The position numbers and the translations under genes were made by a program. From positions 29,538 to 93,537 of the forward strand of contig CANNZV010002552.1 of assembly GCA_947561585.1 (NCBI GenBank): 64,000 nt of DNA, in the 5' to 3' direction. The notes beneath the pieces are model-generated. The model was not told where the DNA came from, made no database searches, and saw only the letters and a program-made list of their open reading frames with translations. Shown here one piece after another: positions 1 through 12,133 of the stretch. The first letter of the stretch is position 1, and every line of letters begins with the position of its first letter. Source of the DNA: Caprella mutica (Eukaryota; Arthropoda; Malacostraca; Amphipoda; Caprellidae).

Positions 1-479
1 AAAGGCCCCTTGTCCCCTTTCTCCAAAAGGCCCATTGTCCCCTTTCTCCAAAAAGGCCCCTTGTCCCCTTTCTCCAAAAGGCCCATTGTCCCCTTTCTCC
101 AAAAAGGCCCCTTGTCCCCTTTCTCCAAAAGGCCCCTTGTCCCCTTTCTCCAAAAGGCCCCTTGTCCCCTTTCTCCAAAAGGCCCCTTGTCCCCTTTCTC
201 CAAAAGGCCCCTTGTCCCCTTTCTCCAAAAAGGCCCCTTGTCCCCTTTCTCCAAAAGGCCCATTGTCCCCTTTCTCCAAAAAGGCCCCTTGTCCCCTTTC
301 TCCAAAAAGGCCCCTTGTCCCCTTTCTCCAAAAAGGCCCCTTGTCCCCTTTCTCCAAAAGGCCCCTTGTCCCCTTTCTCCAAAAGGCCCCTTGTCCCCTT
401 TCTCCAAAAGGCCTTTGTCCCCTTTCTCCAAAAGGCCTTTGTCCCCTTTCTCCAAAAGGCCTTTGTCCCCTTTCTCCAT
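1..479. repeat. 25/26-bp minisatellite, cut by the left window edge
   Basis: About 19 head-to-tail copies of a 25-26 bp unit with core CCCCTTTCTCCAAAAGG. Units differ by an extra A and by a C/A change (GGCCCC or GGCCCA), and the last three units are shortened to about 23 bp. The array decays at about 480 into single-copy DNA and continues beyond the left edge. Open frames across it exist only because the unit lacks stop codons; the unit is not a multiple of three, so all three frames read through. Confidence 0.95.
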
Positions 480-1256
480 GGCCCCTTTCTTCAAAGTGAT
501 AGTCCTTTCTATTTAGTTAGTACCGTGAAAAGATAGGTAAGGTAGACACATTTAAAGTGGTTAAAGACCATCAAATAGCAATTAGTAACGGTTGAGACTT
601 GATGGCTTAGGAAAAGAACGACATACACTCTATCTTTAATATGCCATCAACAGAGGGAACTTTGGGAGAAATTATAAACAAAATGTTACTATAGCATACG
701 TATGTGTAATAATTAAAATCTTGAAATATTATGAGTAATTTTATGTGGATATTATGAAAGAGTCACTGCAAGATGCGAATTTCACAAATCACTTTTCTAA
801 TTACCTATAATTTTCAAATCTTACAAATTTGTCGTCTTGTACCCAGACTAATTTGAGACTATTAACAATAATAACAATTGGTAAAGTTAATTATGTAAAT
901 GTGAATTAGTAAACTGTAGAAAATATCACAGATACACTTTTCTCTTAACTGAACAAAAGATATTTTCCATTATTTTTCTTATTATTTGTAGATGTAGTAC
1001 AAAATCGAAAGAGTTTACAAATAAACCCTATACATGGTTAAACTACTATACAATCAAATTAATGTTTACGGACTTGAATTAACAAAATGAGGCAAATATC
1101 TTGAGGAAGGGGAATAACTTAACATATTCAAAGGCACAGTTTAAAACTTTAAATGACAACTTGGGTTCTGTACTAGTTCAGCTGAGACGTTGTTATTCTG
1201 GGTAGAAATGAATGCAAATGATGCTATAGTAGAGTTACATGTGGATAGAATTTTCA
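480..1256. other. non-coding AT-rich DNA
   Basis: No coding-like frame, splice-supported exon or repeat is recognised here. Confidence 0.6.
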
Positions 1257-1366
1257 CAACTCACTCGTAACTCACCACTCACCCACTCGTAACTCACCAC
1301 TCACTCACTCGTAACTCACCACTCACTCACTCGTAACTCACCACTCACTCGCCACTCCACACTCTG
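1257..1366. repeat. short minisatellite of CACTC / GTAACTCACC units
   Basis: Four to five copies of an approximately 22-23 bp unit containing CTCGTAACTCACCACTCAC, degenerating at the right end. Confidence 0.85.
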
Positions 1367-1950
1367 TAACTCACTAAGAGTCACAGTGACTCACTTCTAA
1401 TAGCCTTTATAGCAGATTATTCTCAGTGATATTCCGATTATAGAAATACGTTTTATTGATGGACACGAGGAATGTGATGGACGGGAGAAATGGTACCTAT
1501 AAGATCGGAACAAAATGTCGAAAAACTACATTGATATTACAAATCTTAATTTAACTGCAAAAAACATCTGAAACAAGTCGTTAGTGCATAATAAAAAAAA
1601 ATAGTTACATACATAAAGTATCAAAAGAAAAGTATATAAATATTAGCCACTAAAAATGATTATAATGATGTTTTTACCATGGATAAACATCGGCTAAAAT
1701 AAAATAAAAAAGAATTAAATAAGTAAAATATTTAAAAAATCAATATGAATATTTGAACATACTTAAGTTTTCCATTTGCTTACGAGACTGTTTGCAGACG
1801 GAGGCAAAGAAAAGAGAGAAAAGAAGAAAGAAAAAAGGGAAGAAAAGGTCAGGAGAAACTAAACTGGTTATGGCCGGTCATTGCTGAAATATCCGCCTGA
1901 TATTCCCTTACGATGTTACTAAAAAGAGTAGCCTGGATGCAGGGGAGATT
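1367..1950. other. non-coding, with a purine-rich tract
   Basis: AT-rich DNA with an A/G-rich run around 1,798-1,855. No coding signal is seen. Confidence 0.5.
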
Positions 1951-1951
1951 A

Positions 1952-2073
1952 GGAGTGGATGCAGTGACAGAGTAGAGTGGATGCAGTGACAGAGTAGAGT
2001 GGATGCAGTGAGAGAGTAGCATGGATGCAGTGAGAGAGTAGCATGGATGCAGTGAGAAAGTAGCGTGGATGCA
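1952..2073. repeat. 22-bp minisatellite
   Basis: Five to six copies of a 22-bp unit with core TGGATGCAGTGACAGAGTAG. Later units carry GAGAGAGTAGCA variants. Confidence 0.85.
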
Positions 2074-2750
2074 TGGAGATTTTAAATTTATATCTTCATT
2101 TCATGTCCACTTCTCTATAGGACTAATTTTTATTAAAAATATTAAAGGTTCTCCCCAGGCACCACGAAAAAATGAGTTTATTAGATAATATTGTAGAACT
2201 AAGGTCTAGGATTTTTAATCTGGGAATCGCATCTACTTTGGTTCAGTATATATCTTTTATTCTTTTTATATGCTGGTAAAGTTTTTTATACTCTGTGTAC
2301 AACAATAGTACAGAACACTAATCTGACGCTGGAAAAAAAAAGATTGGACACGCTTTGTCTCGATTTCAAATTTGAATTTTATGAACTAGCATATTCGGCC
2401 ATTATGCAAGATGTAAATAATTATTAGATGTTAATAAAATTATATATAATAAGTTCTCTGATTTTATACCATCACCCGAATATTTATTATTAATTTCATT
2501 GCACCTACCAAACTGATATTCAAAATGAACGGTGTGCAATCTTTATCTTTGGACTTTAAATCAGCAACTTGCAAGTAAAACAGATAATGCAATGTATAGA
2601 TTATATTAAATATATGCTATCAAATTTTATGTAGTTTACATAAAATGATGAGGGACATTAGACAAAGTTATTGAAACATAAACAAAAACTGCATAGAGTA
2701 TCTTTAACGTTGACAGACACAATCTAAGAGAACAGAGTGAAAAGAAGTAT
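2074..2750. other. non-coding AT-rich DNA
   Basis: Nothing recognisable is seen. Confidence 0.5.
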
Positions 2751-2751
2751 A

Positions 2752-3210
2752 GGGTAGGTAGGTAGGTACTAGGTATTTCATGTTGCTATGAAAGAAAGTG
2801 AAAATAGTGTGGGCCTAGGGGTGGATGAATGAGAAGTACTGTAGAAAGGTAAGTATAGTACTGCAGGTAAGTAAGTATTACTGCAAGGAGGTTGGTACTT
2901 AGAGGAGAAATACTGCGGGTAGGTAAGTAAGTTAGTAGTACTGGATAAAAATAAGTAAGTCTTACTCTATAGGTAGGTAAAAAAGTATGGCACTAGTACT
3001 GTAGAAAGGTATACTACCTAAGTAAGTAGTACTTTAGAAAAGTAAGTAACTAACTATTACTGCAACAGTGGAAGTAGGTTAATATTTTAAAGTAGAAATT
3101 TACTAGAAATACTGCAGGTAAATAACCAAAAAAAGTAATAAAATTGTAGGTATTTATGTATGCAAGGAAGTTACTCTAGCTACAGGTAGGATTAGGTTCA
3201 TAAAGTAGGT
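2752..3210. repeat. degenerate GTAGGTAAGTA-rich tandem region
   Basis: Irregular repetition of GGTAGGTAAGTAAGTA with interspersed TACTGCAG or TACTGTAG. The period varies, so this looks like an old eroded array rather than a clean satellite. Confidence 0.7.
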
Positions 3211-3443
3211 CACATGATTTCCAGCTAAAATTACAAAATGCCTACCAAGTGGTGTACCTACCAGGCCAGATCACCTCAGCACATTAAGCTATAGGCGAAA
3301 ACGGAAAGCTCAGCAATTTTTATAAAACTGTGGAATTTTTAAATTGATTTTCTTCATGGATTCAAAAAAAGAAACCGCGTATTTTGACTGCCTACAAATC
3401 TACACTATTTTACATAGGTTATAGTCACAATGAATTTTACATA
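3211..3443. other. non-coding
   Basis: No feature is recognised. Confidence 0.4.
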
Positions 3444-3505
3444 GGGTATGTTACGTATCATCGGACAGTTCCACTTTTACGGTGATGAGAGAAAGAATAT
3501 ACTAC
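3444..3505 (+). mobile_element. MITE family A, left-end fragment
   Basis: After a TA dinucleotide it begins GGGTATGTTACGTATCATCGG, then CAGTTCCAC, matching the left end of the family described at 11,639-11,808. No right end is present. Confidence 0.65.
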
Positions 3506-4030
3506 TTACAATTTCAACTGATAAGTTTTCTCGGTTAACTGTATGATAATTCGTTACTTCATACTAATAAATGTTAACGCGCTACTGAGGCTAAGTTTAT
3601 TCACACTGTCTATTGAACTAGAACAGGAAGTAAAGAATAAGAAAAGCAATAATAAACAGAAGAAAAATTGGAACAGAAAACAATAAACATCGCAGTGATG
3701 ATAAATGATAACATATAAAGACAGACGCAATACAAAAATAGAAGACAATAATTGACGAAATAATTTTTTTTCGAAAAGTCTGTAGTTTATTAAAATTATT
3801 CTTTAAAATATTCAAACTGCGTTTAGTTTTTAACAGTTAGATTTTAGCATATATTATTGACAAGGAAATACTTCCACCTAAATTTAATGTATTTATTTCT
3901 CATGTGTTTAAAGCATTTGTAAATAAATGTAACTATGGGAAATATTATATTAAGTTACTATACAATTATTCTGATACAGATTCGTAAAAGCGACTCCTAC
4001 AGACTGTTTCCGATGATAATTCAGGTGGTA
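3506..4030. other. non-coding AT-rich DNA
   Basis: Short open frames occur on the minus strand but look like low-complexity hydrophobic translations of AT-rich sequence. No gene is recognised. Confidence 0.5.
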
Positions 4031-4175
4031 GGGTAAGTTACGAATTATCGGTCAGTTTCACATCTTCGGTTATATAAGAAAAAACATTGTAATTCTTTTT
4101 TTGATTGGTAGGCATGACCAATGCTTTTCTATAATACCGATAATGTGGAACTGTCCGGTAATTCGTAGCTTACTC
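4031..4175. mobile_element. MITE family A copy
   Basis: TA-flanked. The left end is GGGTAAGTTACGAATTATCG and the right end is the eroded inverted match (GGAACTGTCCGGTAATTCGT, then TTACTC). The centre contains a short inverted ATTGGTAGGCATGACCAAT core. Confidence 0.8.
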
Positions 4176-4733
4176 TTACTCAAGTAACCAAAAATCACAG
4201 TAAGTGAAATCTTGAACGGTATAATATATTTATTGACCTGCGGAAAATAAATATGATTATTTTCGTAAATCTGCTTAGTCATTATAACAAATAATATTCC
4301 AAGCAAGAATGATTGCGAGCAAGCGAAAATAGTCTAGATATTTATAAACATTATTTATTTTAACGCGGTTATAAATATTAAAAATCATCTAATAATGTAT
4401 TATTTGTGACACAATTTGTAATTTAAACTTATAACATTTATCAAAATTGCTTAGAAAAAAACTTATAATTTTTTAAATAAAAAATACTTATTTTTCTATT
4501 TAATTTCAGTAAAGTAAATACAATTTTCAATACATTCTCTCATTGGGAATTAATTATTTACTTCTCTTTTCTATTTACAGTCTTTTACCTTTTTACTTTT
4601 AAATGCGTCGCTTATACGCGTTTACCTACTTCTTAGACGTCGAAAGTAACGCTTCAATTAGAACATTACGTCTAAAAGTGAGAGGAAAGTAGAGAATTAA
4701 TTTCTAATTGACCACATATAAATTGAACATATA
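4176..4733. other. non-coding AT-rich DNA
   Basis: No coding signal or repeat is recognised. Confidence 0.5.
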
Positions 4734-6779
4734 GGGTGTTTGTGCCAGTAATCGGCATACCTCTAGTAATCGGAATAGCAGACACATTGAGCATAATTTT
4801 CTATATAATATATTAAGGAATAGAGGCATACGTACTAAATTATTAAAGAATCAACCACTATAATTGATTAGTAATTCTTTCTAATCATTTAACCACACAA
4901 ATTAACAGGTAGCTTCCAATCATTGTCGGAAAGTCAAGTTATCGGTCAGTTCGTTGTATTTTTCATAAGAGAACGGTTCCTCTTTGAAACTCCTGAGTGT
5001 GTTTCAGTAGCTTTTAATGTACCAGGTGTATGTTTTTCTAGATGTACATTTTACGATCTATCAGTGCATTTTAAAATTTAAGCAAACAAATACTTACTTT
5101 TTATTTAAAATGGTAGTCCGATCACTAGATTATCAGAACATCTGATTTTAATGTTCGGACAGACTGGCCGATTAAACATAGAATCCATCCGTCCACCCTG
5201 ACGATTACTGGAAAAACTTCCAGTCATGCGTCCGATAACAAACTGGTATTTTAACTAATTAATTTATATCGTTACATTGGCCGATAACATTAATGAATAA
5301 ATTTTGAGATAGTTAAGCTTGTATATTCTCCGAATAAAGTACCGTTATTACATATGATAACAAGATATGATTACTTTAACGTCAAATATATAAATATTTT
5401 ACATAATCATACCCACTTATATAGTGTCACGTGTGAATTATATATGGCGTTTGTCAATAACCAAAATACGTAAAATTCAATCAGAAGGATTTAGAATCAA
5501 CAGAAACCCGGACTTCCACTCCAGGTTGTGACGTCATTGATAGCGACAAAGAATGGTTGAATCTACATCACAATAGTGGAAGAGGGCAAACTAGAGGGAA
5601 TGTAGACGGCATATATATCGGCATTTATTTTTTAAGGGGACATTCGAATTATGTCCCGTTTAAACTTAAACAAAGCAACAGTTATTTAGGGGCCGAAAAT
5701 TACTTTTTCAATGAAAATCTAATTGAGGTAAATCAATTTCAAAATAATTTTATCAGTAAATAAAATGTGTTATAGACTTATAGTTAGCATTATAATAAGG
5801 CTAAGATATCTGCAACTAAATAGACATGAAATGCACATGACAATTACGGCTTGCTTTTATTTAAGATAGTTACCCCTTTTTTCAGAACTATTATAATCAA
5901 AGAAAACGTATAGAGGCTAAAACTAAATTAATTGATATTACTAAATACCAATCTGAGTCTTCTGAGAAATGAATAAATTAAGCATTGATTGTCAATTTTA
6001 AAATATCTGAATATAATCTATGTATACTTGGCAGACGAATCAAATATATAATAAACCTTAATTTAAAGTAGCCGTTGATTCTTAAAGCGGCCGGGTAATT
6101 ATTTCCTCTTGCATGTAGAAGGTAGCAGTTGTAGGAGCTTCAGCTTATGTAAATAAATAATCACATTTATATAAAAATAACTTAGTTTTCAATTCTGGTG
6201 TATGGCAAACAACAATGTATAACATGTTAAAACTTTCGAATGAAATGACAACACTAAAATATAACGTATTTTTAACCATTGACGAAGTGTTTGATTGTGT
6301 GTATGGCCTATGGGTAGGTAATAATAATATAAGCATAATACTTACTATTACTTAGTACAGTAGGAATTACGTTAATAAAAAATACATATTGATTGTATAG
6401 ATATTAGGTATGACTAAATCTATTACTAGTAATTAGAAGCGGGAGAATAATTATACTAATTATACCATGATCAGTCACTAATCAACAAGTATGACGAACA
6501 TTAGTTCCTTATGATTGGCCACCTGACGATAATAGAATTGGAAGTGACCGAACATAGATATTGCTATGACGATTACTAGCATTTTAGACTAATGGGACAT
6601 TTTTACTTTTAATTGCATAAGTAATAATATAAATGTGTTTATGTGTAAAGCGATTGGAAAGATAAAAATTCCAGCTTTGTAATGATAGTTGCATCGCGTT
6701 GGTAGCGTTTATATGTGACTTGTTATTGGTATTTGTTTTTAATTTATCCTTAAGTGACCGATTACTGGCACAAACACCC
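4734..6779. mobile_element. 2.05-kb TA-flanked non-autonomous DNA transposon
   Basis: Perfect 22-bp terminal inverted repeats beginning GGGTGTTTGTGCCAGTAATC, at 4,734-4,755 and inverted at 6,758-6,779. TA lies on both sides (4,732-4,733 and 6,780-6,781), as expected for a TA target duplication. Near both ends the interior carries scattered CGATTACT or TAATCGG-like motifs (around 4,764, 5,168, 5,205, 5,280, 6,570, 6,755), resembling clustered subterminal transposase sites. No transposase is recognisable. A 68-codon open frame at 5,557-5,763 has no identifiable domain and is not called as a gene. The terminal motif shares ATCGG-type sequence with MITE family A, but the ends are distinct. Confidence 0.8.
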
Positions 6780-6781
6780 TA

Positions 6782-7372
6782 TACTTATCGCTTTAATCAA
6801 TCAAGTAATCAATCAAATAATCAACATATATATTAATTATATACTGTAATCCATTAAAATGATATATCATTAAAATATAAATTCATTAAGAGAAAATATT
6901 AATAATTAATATATTATGTTCCAGATCCTATTAAACATTTTGTTAGTTAGTTTTTTAAATTTTAATATAGGTACACAATGGAATTTAATACTCTATGGTA
7001 GAACGATGGTTGTTTATTTATTATTTTGCCAGAAAATAGGTTTACTAGGATTATTTCAAGATATTGTAAAAATATTAGAGTGTAGTTTAACACTAATAGA
7101 TTAGGTCATATTAAAATATTTAATTCGCATCCTTTTAACTAATTCATTTAATCAATTCTATTCATAAAAAATATATAAATTTATTATGAATTTACTCATG
7201 AGAGGTAATAATTAAAATAATCAATAATTTCAATGACTGATTATACAAGAAGTGATATAATCTATTTATCTAGAAAATAACAATTTTAAAATATCTCAAA
7301 ATTGATCAGGTATAAGTACCTATAACTGCTTAAAAAGACCTTAATTAACTAACTACCTTACGAGGTGATTAA
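6782..7372. other. non-coding, very AT-rich
   Basis: No gene. A 62-codon open frame at 6,916-7,104 is hydrophobic and AT-driven, with no recognisable family. Confidence 0.45.
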
Positions 7373-7501
7373 GGGTAAGTTCCAAGTTATCGGACAGTTC
7401 CACATTAAAGAATTAAAAATTTAAGAGCTAAAATGTTTTATTTATATTCTTTTCTTCTATGATCGCTATTGTGGAACCGCACGATAACTCGGAAGTCACC
7501 C
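7373..7501. mobile_element. MITE family A copy (short)
   Basis: Left end GGGTAAGTTCCAAGTTATCG; right end GGAACCGCACGATAACTCGG, then TCACCC, followed by TA. The interior is shortened. Confidence 0.75.
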
Positions 7502-8141
7502 TAATTACCTTGCTGGTTAAGTCACCTAACATCCTACAAGTATTAAACTAAATCATCACTTATTAATTATAAAAGAAATAAATTACACATTAGGCATGAA
7601 TACCTAGCTTGCAAATTACAAATAATATTTTTTTTAAACTTACCAGTTATTTGTTTCACTTTTCACAAAATAAATAGGTCGTTTTAAAGTACCTATTTAA
7701 TTGACATAAAATTTAAAGTTTCAAGTTTTCTTTTAACCAAATTCACTGGATTTCAAGTTAGCCGTCAATACTAACATTGTCTCTTTAATATAGGTATAAC
7801 TGCTTATATCTTTAACAACACTGTTAAACATTAATGGCACTATTTAGTACTGTTAACACCAATGTAGCTACTTAGCATTAGTTGCACTATTTAACTTCAA
7901 TGTAACAACTATTTAGCACAATTCAAACTGAGCTATTTAACTTCAATGTAATCATTTGGCACTGTGATCTCAGCCAGTCATAACGGACACTGGAGCAAGA
8001 CACACACCAACCACTCACTATCAGTTCCAAGGAAAAACTGGCAGGTGGCAACTTAAACGTTTTAAGTTTTAACTGGAAATTGCAAATGCAAGTATGCAAT
8101 CTGCAACACTGAAATTAACAGTTTCATTGCCATTGCTAGGT
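7502..8141. other. non-coding, with a degenerate repeat at 7,798-7,965
   Basis: Between 7,798 and 7,965 a loose motif (ACTATTTAACTTCAATGTAA and relatives) recurs four to five times. The rest is unremarkable. Confidence 0.5.
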
Positions 8142-10433
8142 AGGGTATGTAACGTATTATCAGATGGTTACACATCTTCGATCTTATAGAGAAAATGTAT
8201 ATTATAATTTTCATTTAGGTAGGTTTTAATTTTTGTTGGTATCCATGATATCTGCAAGTATCATGGATACCGATTAAAATAACGAGTAACATCATCATGG
8301 ATACCAATTAAAATAACGAGTAACATGGATACCAATTAAAATAACGAGTAACATGGATACCAATTAAAATAACGAGTAACATGGATACCAATTAAAATAA
8401 CGAGTATCATGGATACCAATTAAAATAACGAGTATCATGGATACCAATTAAAATAACGAGTAACATGGATACCAATTAAAATAACGAGTATCATGGATAC
8501 CAATTAAAATAACGAGTAACATGGATACCAATAAAAATAACGAGTAACATGGATACCAATTAAAATAACGAGTAACATGGATACCAATTAAAATAACGAG
8601 TAACATGGATACCAATTAAAATAACGAGTAACATGGATACCAATTAAAATAACGAGTATCATGGATACCAATCAAAATAACGAGTAACATGGATACCAAT
8701 TAAAATAACGAGTATCATGGATACCAATCAAAATAACGAGTAACATGGATACCAATTAAAATAACGAGTATCATGGATACCAATTAAAATAACGAGTAAC
8801 ATGGATACCAATTAAAATAACGAGTAACATGGATACCAATTAAAATAACGAGTAACATGGATACCAATTAAAATAACGAGTAACATGGATACCAATTAAA
8901 ATAACGAGTAACATGGATACCAATTAAAATAACGAGTAACATGGATACCAATTAAAATAACGAGTAACATGGATACCAATTAAAATAACGAGTATCATGG
9001 ATACCAATTAAAATAACGAGTAACATGGATACCAATTAAAATAACGAGTATCATGGATACCAATTAAAATAACGAGTATCATGGATACCAATTAAAATAA
9101 CGAGTAACATGGATACCAATTAAAATAACGAGTATCATGGATACCAATTAAAATAACGAGTAACATGGATACCAATAAAAATAACGAGTAACATGGATAC
9201 CAATTAAAATAACGAGTAACATGGATACCAATTAAAATAACGAGTAACATGGATACCAATTAAAATAACGAGTAACATGGATACCAATTAAAATAACGAG
9301 TATCATGGATACCAATCAAAATAACGAGTAACATGGATACCAATTAAAATAACGAGTATCATGGATACCAATCAAAATAACGAGTAACATGGATACCAAT
9401 TAAAATAACGAGTATCATGGATACCAATTAAAATAACGAGTAACATGGATACCAATTAAAATAACGAGTAACATGGATACCAATTAAAATAACGAGTAAC
9501 ATGGATACCAATTAAAATAACGAGTAACATGGATACCAATTAAAATAACGAGTAACATGGATACCAATTAAAATAACGAGTAACATGGATACCAATTAAA
9601 ATAACGAGTAACATGGATACCAATTAAAATAACGAGTATCATGGATACCAATTAAAATAACGAGTAACATGGATACCAATTAAAATAACGAGTATCATGG
9701 ATACCAATTAAAATAACGAGTAACATGGATACCAATTAAAATAACGAGTATCATGGATACCAATCAAAATAACGAGTAACATGGATACCAATTAAAATAA
9801 CGAGTATCATGGATACCAATTAAAATAACGAGTAACATGGATACCAATTAAAATAACGAGTATCATGGATACCAATTAAAATAACGAGTAACATGGATAC
9901 CAATTAAAATAACGAGTAACATGGATACCAATTAAAATAACGAGTAACATGGATACCAATTAAAATAACGAGTAACATGGATACCAATTAAAATAACGAG
10001 TAACATGGATACCAATTAAAATAACGAGTAACATGGATACCAATTAAAATAACGAGTAACATGGATACCAATTAAAATAACGAGTAACATGGATACCAAT
10101 TAAAATAACGAGTATCATGGATACCAATTAAAATAACGAGTAACATGGATACCAATTAAAATAACGAGTAACATGGATACCAATTAAAATATCGAGTAAC
10201 ATGGATACCAATTAAAATAACGAGTAACATGGATACCAATTAAAATAACGAGTATCATGGATACCAATTAAAATAACGAGTATCATGGATACCAATTAAG
10301 AAAATGAATATAATGGCTACCAATTAAAATAGCGAGCAGGTATCAAGGATACCAATTAAATAACAGATACAATTTTAATTTCCTATTCTAATATTAAATG
10401 ATCGAAAATTTTGTACAGTCCGATAAATCGTAT
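8142..10433. mobile_element. MITE family A copy expanded by an internal satellite
   Basis: The left end (GGGTATGTAACGTATTATCAG, then ACACATCTTCGATC) and an eroded inverted right end at about 10,400-10,433 (GATCGAAAATTTTGTACAGT, CCGATAAATCG) match family A. In place of the usual single central palindrome there are about 2.1 kb of tandem repeats (see 8,258-10,361). At the left boundary one full central palindrome survives (TTGGTATCCATGATA at 8,236, inverted at 8,260), after which only the right half is repeated. Confidence 0.8.
8258..10361. repeat. 28-bp satellite array derived from the MITE centre, about 70 copies
   Basis: Near-identical 28-bp units with core CATGGATACCAATTAAAATA followed by ACGAG, mostly differing by TAAC versus TATC before the core and occasional AATCAAAAT or AATAAAAAT variants. 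Variants recur in similar order (for example around 8,640-8,760 and 9,290-9,400), which suggests duplication of multi-unit blocks. Edge units at about 10,300-10,361 are diverged. The core is the same GGTATCCATGATACC half-palindrome plus AATTAAAATAA found at the centre of the copies at 44.5, 51.2 and 56.6 kb. Confidence 0.95.
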
Positions 10434-11638
10434 CTCCAAATTGACATGAAGAAAAAAGACCTCGCAGAAGAGGGGACTGTGAAAGTACATATGCTGTATG
10501 CAGTAAGTCGAACTATTCGGTGGACCTCAAGTAGATTACGTATGTCAAGATTTCCCTCCTGTAGATTATGCATCTCAATATTTTCCTCGTTTAAATTACG
10601 CAAATCAAAGCGGACATGGGTGCGTTATCTATAGGAGATCCTACTCTGCTACCACAGGTAACCGTGTCGACCCAGTCAATGGATGGCAAGAATAGACACC
10701 CATGGATAAGAGACCACGTACAGGCGTTAGGTTTTAGTTTTGTTTATTTCCACATGAACACCTATAGATTAAATAATAATAAAGATACAAGTAGCTTAAT
10801 AGGTAAAAAGCAATGATCATAGTTTAATGTAGAAAAAAATGCAGATAAATTATATGATCTGCTTCTGAATTTCTTTGAGGACTTTACTCTAAAAAATGAG
10901 GTAGTTACTACTAATACTAATTTTATTGAGAGAAAAATTATTAAATTAATAATGGTCGTTCGGTCTCAGAATTTATCAAAAGAAGTTGCCCAAACTGTAA
11001 TGAAATTTTGATATATTTTAATATATAATAAACGTAAAAAATCTGTAAAAGGCTAATTAGACAATAAATGGTTTTACAATTTATATCAATATTTGTTCAT
11101 AAATGCACATGTAGTAAGAGAAATTGATAAAAAATTCTACAAAGAAATAAATATTTTTTTAGCTGAAAGTTTTCCTTGCCATTAATTAATTTATTAATTT
11201 TTGAATCAATAAATTTAGCGAAAAATCGTTATTTTTTATCAATATCAAATATAGTATTTAAATTATTATTAATTTATTCGTATTGTTAATTTATTACATT
11301 TTTGTTTTTCTGTTTCTAAAAAAACTATCATTTTTTCACATTTCTTATAATGAAGTAATTTTTCAATATTTATAATGATGCAGTGTCTATAATTTAGTAA
11401 ATACAAGATACGAAATTAAGTCATGTGATTAAATATTTTAGTCTACCATCGAGTATATTTTCTATGATATTTTCTTCATAGAAAACTTTAGACTAGTCAC
11501 TATAGGAATGAGCTTGTGTTACAAAAACTGATTATGAAGATGGACCCCTACATAATTAAAAGAAATATAAATGACATTATATTATTGTATTTCAAAGTTT
11601 TAACGAACAGCCGTGGACTTATATTAAAATAACTACTA
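10434..11638. other. non-coding, weak coding-like stretch at 10,823-11,011
   Basis: The DNA at 10,440-10,740 is less AT-rich than its surroundings and holds short open frames with no recognisable family. A 62-codon frame without an early ATG runs from a stop at 10,820 to TGA at 11,009-11,011 (ends KEVAQTVMKF). It could be an eroded coding fragment or chance. Confidence 0.3.
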
Positions 11639-11808
11639 GGGTAAGTTACGAATTATTGGTCAGTACTACATTTTCGGTCATATAAGGAAAAACAATATAA
11701 AAATTATTATTATTACACAGTGCTATCTAATAACAATAATTATATTGTTTTTTTTTTCTTCTTATATGACCGAAGATGTAGTACTGACCGATAATTCGTG
11801 AATTACCC
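11639..11808. mobile_element. MITE family A copy (best-preserved ends)
   Basis: 170 bp, flanked by TA on both sides (11,637-11,638 and 11,809-11,810). Long, nearly perfect terminal inverted repeats run from GGGTAAGTTACGAATTATTG through GGTCAGTACTACATTTTCGG and TCATATAAG, with the inverted match TATGACCGAAGATGTAGTAC, TGACCGATAATTCG. The centre reads ACACAGTGCTA, the same as the copy at 45,280, so these two form one subfamily. Confidence 0.9.
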
Positions 11809-11962
11809 TAAAAGGCTGGAAAAATTTACAGATTCAAACTCAAAAAAATAGTAATTTAATATTGTATTTACAATCATAACTTATTAAAGTCTGTTACCGT
11901 TCAACCCTATATTACTTATATTCATATTAACCTCCATGAAGTGGATGATAGCACTTATAATG

Positions 11963-12133
11963 AGGGTTGTGACAATATGCGTTTAAAATAATAGATCTTA
12001 AGAATATCATAGATGAAATGAAATGGTTTGAATACTATATACCGCTGGGTTAGAACGATTGAATAGTTTTTAATTGAATCCGTCTATAATATTTTCAGCA
12101 TCTATGATTTTAAACACATATTGTCACAACCCT
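11963..12133. mobile_element. MITE family B copy 1
   Basis: 171 bp with inverted ends AGGGTTGTGACAATATGC and CATATTGTCACAACCCT. The internal sequence (AAGAATATCATAGATGAAAT, GTCTATAATATTTTC) is shared with 25,504-25,677. No coding capacity. Confidence 0.9.

Noticed and set aside
10..536. Three overlapping open frames (up to 168 codons) reading SPFSKRPLVPFLQK-type repeats
   Set aside because: All three frames are open because the 25/26-bp unit has no stop; unit length is not a multiple of three, and there is no start context, intron or family match.
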